DNA of 32,221 nucleotides from CAJKWP01 sp050943075 (GTDB lineage: Bacteria; Bacillota; Clostridia; Christensenellales; UBA1242): positions 1 through 32,221 of the forward strand of contig JBMNOM010000009.1 of the NCBI GenBank assembly GCA_050943075.1, given 5' to 3'. Below the pieces are notes generated by a model that was not told the DNA's origin, did no database searches, and worked only from the letters and a program-made list of their open reading frames with translations. Shown one piece after another: positions 1-7,591 of the stretch. Position 1 is the first letter of the stretch; every line of letters begins with the position of its first letter. Position numbers and translations under genes: made by a program.

Positions 1-139
1 TTTATTTTAAGTGTTTTTTTAAGTGTCTTTTGAAATTTTATTTTTATTGTTTTTAAAGGTTAATTAATTTTTTTTAAAATTAGTAAAATACTATTTATAT
101 TATAAATTTTAAGTAATAAATTTATTTGCAAAAAAAGTA

Positions 140-168
140 TTCACTTTTCAAATTAAATTTGTTATAAT
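140..168 (+). promoter_or_regulatory. Sigma-A-type promoter for the VirB6-like operon
   Basis: A -35 box TTCACT (140-145) and a perfect -10 box TATAAT (163-168) are 17 bp apart. The predicted start of transcription is near 175, giving a leader of only about 20 nt before the first gene. Upstream, 1-139 is plain AT-rich DNA with two copies of TTTTAAGTGT (5-14 and 17-26) and no other visible signal. Confidence 0.7.
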
Positions 169-194
169 ATTTTTAAATAAATTAAAGGGAGATT

Positions 195-2417
195 TTGAAG
201 GCTTTGAGTTTATTAGGTTCAGCTGTTATAGACTGGTTTATAAATCTTTTATCCATCATTCCAAAGATGGTGTATTTTATGGTGACATCATTGCTTACAA
301 TTTTGGATGTTTTCCAATATGCAATTAGAAAGCTTTCAGGGCTCGATGTTTACTATGTTGGCGAAAATGCAACTCCTCAAACTGGAGATCTTGCATTGTC
401 ATTTTTAAGAGGAATTTTTGAAGAAAACAGCCGTTTCCCTGCGCTTAAAAACACTTTTTGGTCACTTGTTATAATTGGCTTCATCATGCTTGGTTTGTCA
501 ACAATAATTGGAGTGATTAGAAACGAATACGCTGATAAAGACAATAACAAATACACAGTTATTGCCAACGCAGTTAGAGGAATGTTTATGTTTTTAATTG
601 TTCCTGTTGGCGTAATTTTTGGGCTTATGATTTCAGACGTAATTCTTTATGGCGTTGACATGGCAACCACATCTCCATCAGTTTTAACAAATGTGTTTGA
701 GCAAAACGAAAATGGAGGGATTGAAACAAAACTTGTTGCGGCCGAGTATAATGGGCAAACAACCTATCTTAATTACGACATTTTCTCTTGGCCACTGCCA
801 TCTGGCAACTCAACTGTCAGTGGGCTTGTTTTCAAAGTGTCTGCTTTTGAAGCAAACCGCGTTAGAAAACAAGAAGAATATGATGGCAGAACACTGTATT
901 CCTACATACAAACAAATGAAGTGTCAAATTTTGGCATTTTCATTGCAGATAACAGCGACTCTGTTGCACTTATGATTGACGAGGCGTTTGCAAACAACCT
1001 TGTGCTTAATACAACTGTTGTGGACAATGTTTTAAAACTCGGTCCACTTGATTCTATTGCTGGCACAGGTGTTGGCATTTTCACTTTATACGATGGCTAT
1101 AAAGTGACAAACTTTTCAAAATTTAATGTTCCACTCATTTGGGTGTTTTATGACCTTTGGTTATTCAACTACATAATTGCATTTGCATTCTTATTTGTTG
1201 TTATGAAAATAATGGTTAACGTTGTTTTTGGGCTTATGCAAAGATTAATTGAAATGGTTGGGCTATTTTTAATTTCACCTCCACTTATTGGTGTTATGCC
1301 ACTTGATAATGGAAAAGCATTTGGAAGTTGGAGAAGCAAATTTGTTTCAAAAGCAATTTCAGTTTATGCTGTTATTATTGGCTTTAACATTTTCTATTTA
1401 ATCAATCCATATCTTCAACAAATTTACTTTTTCCCTGACACTTTGACATTCAAATTTTTAAATTTGTTGCTTTCAACACTCTTTGTGCTTTTAGGCATTG
1501 TGACAATTGAGGGCCTAATTGCATTGTTTGCAACCATAACTGGTGGCGAAGACCTTAACAAAAAAGGCGAAAAAGTTGCTGGCGAAGTGCAAGAACTTGC
1601 AAAAAAAGCCGCAATGTTGACTGCTTCGGCAGCCGGTGTTGGTGTTGCTGGCATGAGTGCAATTGGCAAGGCTGCAGGTGGCGGTATTAATAAAATTATG
1701 AATGGCCCACTTAAAGACACTGGGCTTAACCGCGTTATGAAGCAAGGCTTTATGAAACGCAAAGACAAAGATGAAGTTAAACAACAACGCAAAGCAGACT
1801 GGAATAATGGTGGCGCTAAAAAAGCCTATGATAATTATGTTGACAACAACAAAGGCTTTAAAAACGAAATGCAAAATAAATTTGCACAAAGAGGGGAAGA
1901 TCAAAAAGACTTAAGTTATGAAGATTGGGCTAAGTCTGAGAAAGGCCTTGCTGCAAGACAAGAAACTATTGACGATTTAGTTAATAAAAAGAAAATTGAC
2001 TCTTTTGACAAATTTAAAGACCAAAAAGGTGATGGTAGGGGTGAATATAAGCGCTTATTAAACCAAGATTTGTATGACCGTCAAGAAAGAAAAAACCAAG
2101 CCAAAGTTCGTTTAAGCGATATTAAGAAAACACTTAAACAAAGAAAAAGAGAGAATTTTGCAAATTCAGGGTTTGGCCGCTATTTAAGAGCAAACGGAAA
2201 CACAGTTCTTTCTGGTTTGGGCAGATTAAGCGGTTTCATTGGAGGCAATTTATTTGAAACAGTTAAAGACTCCACAATTCGTGGTGGAAAAGGCGGTTTG
2301 CCTGCAATGAAAGCTGCGTTTGGATTAAAGACTTCAAAACAAATTTCAGAAGCAGAAAAAGCAAAACAAATTGCAAAACAAGAAACAATTATACAAGAAG
2401 CAAGAAAACCCAAATAA
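195..2417 (+). CDS. VirB6/TrbL-like polytopic membrane protein, copy 1
   Basis: This 740-aa protein resembles the polytopic inner-membrane channel component of type IV secretion and conjugation systems (VirB6/TrbL-like, including versions in mobile elements of Firmicutes and mycoplasmas). That assignment rests on architecture. Hydrophobic segments lie at about residues 5-42, 88-108, 128-152, 313-347, 350-369, 388-405 and 420-447. A polar loop of about 160 residues (155-312) separates the first three from the rest. An Ala/Gly-rich stretch (470-497) and a highly charged, probably cytoplasmic tail (500-740) follow. The start is TTG at 195, with AAAGGGAG at 184-191. The next gene, 35 bp downstream, is a full-length paralogue: GLDVYY, PQTGD and RGIFEENSRFPALKN fall at identical residue numbers in both. 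A phage or other export-channel role is possible. Confidence 0.6.
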   Translation: MKALSLLGSAVIDWFINLLSIIPKMVYFMVTSLLTILDVFQYAIRKLSGLDVYYVGENATPQTGDLALSFLRGIFEENSRFPALKNTFWSLVIIGFIMLGLSTIIGVIRNEYADKDNNKYTVIANAVRGMFMFLIVPVGVIFGLMISDVILYGVDMATTSPSVLTNVFEQNENGGIETKLVAAEYNGQTTYLNYDIFSWPLPSGNSTVSGLVFKVSAFEANRVRKQEEYDGRTLYSYIQTNEVSNFGIFIADNSDSVALMIDEAFANNLVLNTTVVDNVLKLGPLDSIAGTGVGIFTLYDGYKVTNFSKFNVPLIWVFYDLWLFNYIIAFAFLFVVMKIMVNVVFGLMQRLIEMVGLFLISPPLIGVMPLDNGKAFGSWRSKFVSKAISVYAVIIGFNIFYLINPYLQQIYFFPDTLTFKFLNLLLSTLFVLLGIVTIEGLIALFATITGGEDLNKKGEKVAGEVQELAKKAAMLTASAAGVGVAGMSAIGKAAGGGINKIMNGPLKDTGLNRVMKQGFMKRKDKDEVKQQRKADWNNGGAKKAYDNYVDNNKGFKNEMQNKFAQRGEDQKDLSYEDWAKSEKGLAARQETIDDLVNKKKIDSFDKFKDQKGDGRGEYKRLLNQDLYDRQERKNQAKVRLSDIKKTLKQRKRENFANSGFGRYLRANGNTVLSGLGRLSGFIGGNLFETVKDSTIRGGKGGLPAMKAAFGLKTSKQISEAEKAKQIAKQETIIQEARKPK

Positions 2418-2452
2418 CATGCTTTGGAATGTAAAATAAGAGAGGTGAACGG

Positions 2453-4891
2453 ATGAGTTTAATGATGGGTATATTTAGCAATTTATTTGATTTTATTTTG
2501 GATGTATTTTCACTTATTCCAAAGTTTGTTTATTTCCTCATAATGACTCTTGCAAGTTTTTTGGATTTTGCACAGCTTGCAATAAGAAAAATTGCTGGGC
2601 TTGATGTATATTACATTCAAGGCGTTGATAAACCACAAACTGGTGACATAGTGCTTGCTTTCATTCGAGGGATTTTTGAAGAAAACAGCAGATTCCCAGC
2701 ACTTAAAAACGCATTTTGGTCGCTTGTTGTGTTGGCACTTGTTTTAATTATTTTAACAACAATCATTGCAATCATCAGACAAGAATATGCAAATAATAAA
2801 GAATTAACAACAATGAACATTGTTAAAAGAGCAGTTAAAGGCTTGTTTATGTTTTTAATTGTTCCAATGAGTGTTATGTTTGGGCTTTTGTTCAGTGATG
2901 TGATTTTACAGGCGTTAGATTCCGCCACCACTGGTGGAATGGCATCCAGCGCGATATTCTCAAAAGAAGGCGTGGTTGGAGCAATTGATGGTCAAGGCAA
3001 TGATATAAGCGTTTTGGTTGGAGAAACCACACTTGACGGGCTGGAAACAACATATTTTTATTATGATATGTTTGGAATTTCTTTCCCATCAAGAAATGTG
3101 ACATTCAGCGGAATGATTTTTAAAGCTTCTGCTTACAACGCAAACAGAACAAGAATTAATAAAACTTACACTTACAACGACAATGGAACAACAAGAACAT
3201 CAACATTCTATGATTTAATGGTTCAAACAAACCCAAAAGTTTCAAACTTCAATTTGTTTAATAGGGCAGAAAATTCTTATGATGCTGCGCTTATGATTGA
3301 TGAAGCTTTTGCGGGAAATGTGCATTTGAAAAACCCAGAAAACTTAATTTTTGAAAGCCCAACAAGACACGATGTTTTTTCAACTCTTGTGTTCAAAAGC
3401 ATGTTTAAAATTAAAAATTTCTCAAAATATGACGTTTCATTGGTTTGGTATTATTATGACTTATGGCAATTCAATTTCATAATTGCAGCAGCATTTTACT
3501 TCTTTGCACTTAAAATGATGGTTAAAATTGTTGCAGGCCTTGCAAAGAGAATTATTGAAATGGTTGCACTGTTCTTAATTTCACCACCAATAATTGCACT
3601 TATGCCTCTTGACAATGAAGAAGCACTTAAAAAATGGCGTCAAAACTTCATGTCTAAGGCACTTATGGCTTATGGTGCAATTGTGGGAATGAATTTAATT
3701 TTCCTAATTCTGCCATATCTGTATGAAATTCAATTCTTTGACCCTTCAGGCTTCAGCGCATTGCCAAGCACAGGAAACCCAATAAGGCTTATAAACACTT
3801 TAATTTCAACATTATTTATGCTTGTTGCCTTGTTAACAGTGGAAGACTTCATTTCACTTTTAAGCGGTTTCATTGGCTCGAAGAGTGCGGCTGAAGAAGG
3901 AAAAGATATGCCAGGAAAAGTTGGCGATTTGTTCCAAAAATCTGCAACCGCGGTGGCTGGTGCAACTGGTATTGCAACATCAGCAGTTGCTGGTGGCGCG
4001 AAAATTGCAGCAAGAACAGGAAATGCAATTGGTCAAAAAATAACTGGCGATAAATCTTATTATATTGGTAAGAAATCAGTTGGGTGGGCAAAAAGCGCAG
4101 CAAATTGGGCAAAAACCAAAGAAGAAGATAATAGACTTAAAAAGGTTGGCCGAACAAAAGCGGGCAGTGCTGCTGATAGTAAGGTTCAAAGCGACTTTAA
4201 TGAAAAATGGAGCACAGGTGGCGGTGCTGAACAAGCATACGATAGTTATTTAGCTGAAAAAGGATACACTCAAGGCATGAATGAAGCTTTTGAGGGTAGA
4301 ACAGATAAAAACTTAAGTTTTGATGACTGGAAAGCATCAGAAGAAGGGCAAGCCGCTGCAACAAAAATTTCCAAAGAAAAAGGCATTCAATCATTTGATG
4401 AATTCAAGAGCGCTGCTGGCGGTGATGGAAGCGGAATTTACCATAAACTTTTAAGAAAAGAAAGATTAGATAATTCCAAAAAATACTATAAAACACTTGG
4501 TGATAGAGTGGCAAATGGTGCTGGGTTTATTAAAAACAGCGCATTCACAAAAAATGCAATAAATGGGCTTTTACAAGCAGGCGCCACATTAAACACCTTC
4601 TATTCATTTGCCCCTGGTCCAGTTAAAGAAGCGCTTGAAAGAGGCGGCAAAGTAAGTGTTGTGCAAACAATGAACATGGCATTTGGTGGTAAATCTGCAG
4701 GCGAAATTAAGAAAGAACAAGATATTGCTAAGATTAGAGGCGAAGAACAAGCCAAAGCAAGATTCTATCAAAACCAAAACGCCGGAAGCAATACACAAAT
4801 TGACCAATTATCACAAGATTTGGCAGGCGCATTAGTTGAAATTGAAAAACTTAAAAAAGCAAACGAAAATAAAACAGACGGGAAAGAATAA
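2453..4891 (+). CDS. VirB6/TrbL-like polytopic membrane protein, copy 2
   Basis: This 812-aa paralogue of the preceding gene aligns with it without gaps over about the first 112 residues and has the same plan. There are three N-terminal membrane segments (about 10-45, 88-110, 128-152), a polar loop (155-328) and a second membrane block (330-475). The block contains the shared elements KRIIEMVALFLISPP and MPLDN near 365-388. An Ala/Gly-rich linker (495-525) leads to a charged tail. The tail repeats a module of copy 1: a YDSYL element near 596, SFDDWKASEEG at 622-632, and QSFDEFK then a GDGSGIYHKLL element at 646-667. The end is Gln/Lys-rich and may be coiled coil. The ribosome site AGAGGTG (2441-2447) is 5 nt from the ATG. 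Its stop overlaps the next start (TAATG). Two non-identical channel subunits may form one complex, but this is inference. Confidence 0.6.
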   Translation: MSLMMGIFSNLFDFILDVFSLIPKFVYFLIMTLASFLDFAQLAIRKIAGLDVYYIQGVDKPQTGDIVLAFIRGIFEENSRFPALKNAFWSLVVLALVLIILTTIIAIIRQEYANNKELTTMNIVKRAVKGLFMFLIVPMSVMFGLLFSDVILQALDSATTGGMASSAIFSKEGVVGAIDGQGNDISVLVGETTLDGLETTYFYYDMFGISFPSRNVTFSGMIFKASAYNANRTRINKTYTYNDNGTTRTSTFYDLMVQTNPKVSNFNLFNRAENSYDAALMIDEAFAGNVHLKNPENLIFESPTRHDVFSTLVFKSMFKIKNFSKYDVSLVWYYYDLWQFNFIIAAAFYFFALKMMVKIVAGLAKRIIEMVALFLISPPIIALMPLDNEEALKKWRQNFMSKALMAYGAIVGMNLIFLILPYLYEIQFFDPSGFSALPSTGNPIRLINTLISTLFMLVALLTVEDFISLLSGFIGSKSAAEEGKDMPGKVGDLFQKSATAVAGATGIATSAVAGGAKIAARTGNAIGQKITGDKSYYIGKKSVGWAKSAANWAKTKEEDNRLKKVGRTKAGSAADSKVQSDFNEKWSTGGGAEQAYDSYLAEKGYTQGMNEAFEGRTDKNLSFDDWKASEEGQAAATKISKEKGIQSFDEFKSAAGGDGSGIYHKLLRKERLDNSKKYYKTLGDRVANGAGFIKNSAFTKNAINGLLQAGATLNTFYSFAPGPVKEALERGGKVSVVQTMNMAFGGKSAGEIKKEQDIAKIRGEEQAKARFYQNQNAGSNTQIDQLSQDLAGALVEIEKLKKANENKTDGKE

Positions 4892-5151
4892 TGGAAAAAC
4901 AGACAATTAAATACTCCAAAAAGAAACAACTTAAACCAAAACTTTCAAATGCTTTTAAAAGTTTTTTGCTAACAATTTGGGATGAAATTTGTTTGTTGCC
5001 TCAGCTTAAAATCTTTTTTGTGACAGGCTGTTTTAAAGCCATTTTAATGGCATTTAAAGGCATGACTTTAAGCGATATTAAAAAGCAAACGCAAACCCTC
5101 AACAAGCAAGAAAACAAAGTTTGTGAAGATGTTGTAAGCCAAGAAATGTAA
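4891..5151 (+). CDS. Small basic protein coupled to the VirB6-like pair
   Basis: I do not recognise this 86-aa protein. It starts within the stop of the upstream gene (TAATG), with a purine-rich GGGAAAG just upstream, so it is probably translated by coupling. The N-terminal 20 residues are lysine-rich (KYSKKKQLKPKL). A central stretch (about 23-57) alternates hydrophobic and basic residues and could be an amphipathic or membrane-associated helix. The C-terminal 28 residues are polar, rich in Gln, Lys and Glu. A terminator follows 20 bp after the stop, so it is the last gene of the operon. A small accessory subunit of the membrane complex is plausible, but there is no family evidence. Confidence 0.55.
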   Translation: MEKQTIKYSKKKQLKPKLSNAFKSFLLTIWDEICLLPQLKIFFVTGCFKAILMAFKGMTLSDIKKQTQTLNKQENKVCEDVVSQEM

Positions 5152-5171
5152 AACTTGCAAAACAAAAAAAC

Positions 5172-5208
5172 AAAAAAGGATTTTACTTCATGTAAAGTCC
5201 TTTTTTTT
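5172..5208 (+). terminator. Intrinsic terminator after the VirB6-like operon
   Basis: AAAAAAGGATTTTAC (5172-5186) pairs with GTAAAGTCCTTTTTT (5192-5206) through one G-U wobble around a TTCAT loop, and the 3' side runs into a T tract. The A-rich 5' side gives a T tract on the other strand as well, so it may also stop minus-strand transcripts from the convergent PRC-barrel gene. Confidence 0.85.
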
Positions 5209-5324
5209 GTTCTAATTTAACATTATTAATTGAGTTATGTGGGTTATTAATATTGTTTGAATATAAAACGCTTTTGCCAGCGAAAATAACAAAATTAATA
5301 AACACAAATGCGTTGCAATTTTTC

Positions 5325-5343
5325 CAAACACTTATTGTGTTTG
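5325..5343. other. Perfect 7-bp hairpin between convergent genes
   Basis: CAAACAC (5325-5331) and GTGTTTG (5337-5343) flank TTATT. It lies 47 bp beyond the stop of the minus-strand PRC-barrel gene. The minus-strand transcript has no U tract after it, so it may be an RNA 3' end rather than a classical terminator. Otherwise 5209-5389 shows only a repeated AATTGAGTTAT and no gene. Confidence 0.35.
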
Positions 5344-5389
5344 TTTTGTGGCGTACTTTTAATGAAAGAATTGAGTTATTGAAGGAGTT

Positions 5390-6124
5390 TTAAATTGAAT
5401 TGAACATAAGTTCATACGTTTTATTGTGCAATTTTGCCATGTCAAGCGTATGTTTTGAAATGACATTATTTTGTTTGATGATTATTTCATTGTTTAAACC
5501 AATAATTGTTTTTACTGCCTTTTTACCCACAAGGCCTAATAAGTCTGGTTTAATTTTGGCGGGGAATTTTGGCGCTTCTTTTTTTGCTGTTTGGTTTTGC
5601 TGCAAGGTGTCCATTTTCACAAGTTTAACTTTAATTGTGTCCAAAATTTCGTTTTCCTTGTTAAAATTTTGTTTTGGCTTAAAAGAAGTGATTTTAACTT
5701 GTTTTTCCTCTTGCAAATTAACAATTACAGTGTCGTGCCCAACTTTAAAAATTTGAGTTGGTAAAACTTCGGTTTGGCTTGTTAAAAATTTTGAAACAAA
5801 ACCTTTTTCATCAAACTCAATGTCGCAAATTTTGCCAAGGCAAGTGCCATTTAATGCAAAAACTTTTTTGTTTATTGGGTTGTTTTCAATTTGTGAAGAA
5901 AAGCCAATTTTGCTTAAATTTTTAACCAAAAGGCCATCATTTGTGAATGAATAGGCGTTTTCCAGCGAAACAAAAGACTCGTTTTCCATTTCATCGTTAA
6001 AAAAAACAAAACCTGCAATTTTTTTAAAATCAGAATTAAAAACAACATTTTTAACCACGCCAATGTTTTCGCACTCATAAACAGACACAACTTGTTTTGA
6101 AATTATTTCAGAAATTTTTAACAT
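5390..6124 (-). CDS. PRC-barrel domain protein
   Basis: The 244-aa product appears to contain two PRC-barrel-type beta units. The first (about residues 1-75) runs from an SEIISKQVVSVYE opening through GVVKNVVF and KIAGFVFF. The second (about 82-155) includes GTCLGKICDIEFDEKG and VIVNLQEEK. PRC barrels are small beta folds found in photosynthetic reaction centre H subunits, RimM and many uncharacterised bacterial proteins. A polar linker leads to a C-terminal segment (about 193-244) with LLGLVGKKAVKTI and a run ending in HNKTYELMFN. This type of tail also occurs on PRC-barrel proteins of Firmicutes, but its function is unknown to me. AAGGAGA (6134-6140 on the minus strand) is 9 nt from the ATG. 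The gene is monocistronic with its own consensus promoter. Confidence 0.7.
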   Translation of the reverse strand: MLKISEIISKQVVSVYECENIGVVKNVVFNSDFKKIAGFVFFNDEMENESFVSLENAYSFTNDGLLVKNLSKIGFSSQIENNPINKKVFALNGTCLGKICDIEFDEKGFVSKFLTSQTEVLPTQIFKVGHDTVIVNLQEEKQVKITSFKPKQNFNKENEILDTIKVKLVKMDTLQQNQTAKKEAPKFPAKIKPDLLGLVGKKAVKTIIGLNNEIIIKQNNVISKHTLDMAKLHNKTYELMFNSI

Positions 6125-6150
6125 ACTTAATTTTCTCCTTACACTTAAAA

Positions 6151-6179
6151 ATACTATTTTGCTTAAAAATTTATGTCAA
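6151..6179 (-). promoter_or_regulatory. Promoter of the PRC-barrel gene
   Basis: On the minus strand, TTGACA (6179-6174) and TAGTAT (6156-6151) are separated by exactly 17 bp. The predicted transcript starts about 20 nt before the start codon and includes the AAGGAGA ribosome site. Confidence 0.75.
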
Positions 6180-6240
6180 AAGCATTAAAAAAGACAATTT
6201 GCGACAAAGCAAAGGCAATGTTTTAAAGGGTGAAAAAAGT

Positions 6241-6269
6241 TTGTTAATTTAAAACATTTGTTTTATAAT
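6241..6269 (+). promoter_or_regulatory. Promoter of the SPFH gene, predicting a leaderless mRNA
   Basis: TTGTTA (6241-6246) and TATAAT (6264-6269) have a 17-bp spacer. Transcription should begin about 7-8 nt after the -10 box, which coincides with the start codon at 6277. No Shine-Dalgarno sequence lies between the -10 box and the ATG. Confidence 0.7.
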
Positions 6270-6276
6270 TAAAGCA

Positions 6277-7329
6277 ATGGGTTTAATTAAATTTTTAAAA
6301 AGCAGGTTTTCAAAAAACATTGAAATTGTGGGTGATATTTCAAATCATCTTGTTTATGTTTACAAACCAAAGAAAAACAGAATTTGGCTTGGCAAAAGTT
6401 TAACTGTGCCAGAAAATTTTACTTGTGTTTTTGCAAAAGAAGGAAAAGCACTTGACGTTTTTGAAAAAGGGCAATATGAACTAACTTTGCCATATTTGCC
6501 AAAATGCACAAAACACTTCAAACTTGAAAAACTGACAAGGCGAGGCGTTGCGCCAAAGAATTTTGCGGCAAATTGCTATTTTGTTAATCACAAATTGTTT
6601 GACTATGTTGAGTGGTATTCATACAGGCCAACAGAAATTTTTGATGAAACACATGGCTATTTAAAATGCAGGTTAAGTGGCGGCTTTGCATACAGAATTG
6701 AAAGCGCAAAAGACTTTATGGCGTTTGTTTTAAAAGTGTATGATTTTTTCTATCAAGGCGAAGTGGAAAGTGTTTTTCATTCAATTTTAGTTGACACTTT
6801 GCTTAAGAAAATTGACAAGAATAATTACGACTATAAAAGCATTACAAACAAAGAAAAAATCACAGATGAAATGTTTGATTTTCTTGAAAAACAAATGCAA
6901 AAAAATGGCGTTATTTTGGAAGGATTAAGCATTGAAAATGTTAAATTTAAAAAGAAAGATTTTAAACGCATTTTGGAAAATGAAAAGTTGAAAAAACTTG
7001 AGCAAAAAACACAAGAAATTATTTCACAGCCACTTTTTTCTTTAAGTGAAAAAATCAGTTTGAAAAATGAAGAAAAGTTAAGTGAAAATAATGCTGAAAC
7101 TGAAGAAGAAAGCATTGAAAGTCAAAGAAGCAAAAAGTCTTTTAATAACTGGTTTTTTAACAGGAAAGAATTAATTAAAGAAGAAAATTTTGAAAATGGC
7201 CAAACTAAGCCAGAAATATATTCACAAAATAAAATAGAAACTGCTATAATATGCAAGTATTGTGGTGCAAAGAATGGGGAAGATGATGAATCTTGCGCGC
7301 TTTGCGGAGAAGATTTAAAAGGAGAATAA
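6277..7329 (+). CDS. SPFH/band-7 domain protein with C-terminal zinc ribbon
   Basis: The 350-aa protein looks like a member of the SPFH (stomatin/prohibitin/flotillin/HflK-C) family of the type sometimes called virion-core-like or YdjI-like. The SPFH region spans about residues 20-245. It ends in a charged helical stretch (about 205-300, Lys/Glu-rich). The C terminus carries one zinc ribbon with C326, C329, C340 and C343 (CKYC and CALC). There is no clear N-terminal transmembrane segment, so membrane association may be peripheral. The family is linked to membrane-domain organisation and envelope stress, but its substrate here is unknown. The ATG at 6277 has no Shine-Dalgarno site and sits at the predicted transcription start. 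The end of the gene carries the ribosome site of the next gene, so the two are probably coupled. Confidence 0.7.
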   Translation: MGLIKFLKSRFSKNIEIVGDISNHLVYVYKPKKNRIWLGKSLTVPENFTCVFAKEGKALDVFEKGQYELTLPYLPKCTKHFKLEKLTRRGVAPKNFAANCYFVNHKLFDYVEWYSYRPTEIFDETHGYLKCRLSGGFAYRIESAKDFMAFVLKVYDFFYQGEVESVFHSILVDTLLKKIDKNNYDYKSITNKEKITDEMFDFLEKQMQKNGVILEGLSIENVKFKKKDFKRILENEKLKKLEQKTQEIISQPLFSLSEKISLKNEEKLSENNAETEEESIESQRSKKSFNNWFFNRKELIKEENFENGQTKPEIYSQNKIETAIICKYCGAKNGEDDESCALCGEDLKGE

Positions 7330-7330
7330 A

Positions 7331-7540
7331 ATGGATAAAAAACTTGAATTTAACGCAGACACTCCACTTTTTGAAGTGATTGAAAGCGACAGAAGACACA
7401 CTCAAATTTTAATGGGTTTTGGGCTTCATTGCTTTGGTTGCCCATTAACAAGTTATGAAACAATTGGAGAAGCGGCACAAGTGCATGGAATTGACCTTGA
7501 ATTTTTGCTTGATAAACTTAATGAAGAATTTGAAGATTAA
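7331..7540 (+). CDS. DUF1858-type redox-disulfide domain protein
   Basis: This 69-aa protein matches the DUF1858 family, also described as the hybrid-cluster-protein-associated redox disulfide domain and related to the N-terminal domain of ScdA-type iron-sulfur repair proteins. The diagnostic element is GLHCFGCP (C34 and C37), followed by the TIGEAAQVHGID helix. The length is normal for the stand-alone form. The ATG is one base after the stop of the SPFH gene. AAAGGAGA (7318-7325) lies inside the end of that gene, so translation is probably coupled. A thiol-redox or iron-sulfur role is inferred from the family; no hybrid-cluster protein is nearby. Confidence 0.8.
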   Translation: MDKKLEFNADTPLFEVIESDRRHTQILMGFGLHCFGCPLTSYETIGEAAQVHGIDLEFLLDKLNEEFED

Positions 7541-7543
7541 CTA

Positions 7544-7572
7544 TTGAATTAAAAGCTTTTTAATGATATAAT
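7544..7572 (+). promoter_or_regulatory. Promoter of the 130-aa gene
   Basis: TTGAAT (7544-7549) and TATAAT (7567-7572) are 17 bp apart. The predicted start near 7579-7580 puts the AAAGGA ribosome site at the extreme 5' end of an mRNA with a leader of only about 12 nt. Confidence 0.7.
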
Positions 7573-7591
7573 TTGGGCAAAGGAAACAAAA

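Noticed and set aside
691..975. A 94-codon ORF in another frame within the first VirB6-like gene
   Set aside because: It lies wholly within a well-supported gene, has no ribosome site, and its protein has the scrambled composition of a frame shadow.
1424..1904. Overlapping minus-strand ORFs of 122 and 129 codons within the first VirB6-like gene
   Set aside because: They are antisense shadows of a conserved coding region, with no promoter or ribosome site and no recognisable protein.
195..5151. A complete integrative conjugative element or prophage boundary
   Set aside because: There is no integrase, relaxase, ATPase, attachment repeat or tRNA end in view. Base composition and codon habits, including GTG-ACA, match the rest of the window.
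5209..5389. A small gene between the VirB6-like operon and the PRC-barrel gene
   Set aside because: No frame with a ribosome site and start codon of useful length was seen; only a hairpin and a short repeated sequence are present.
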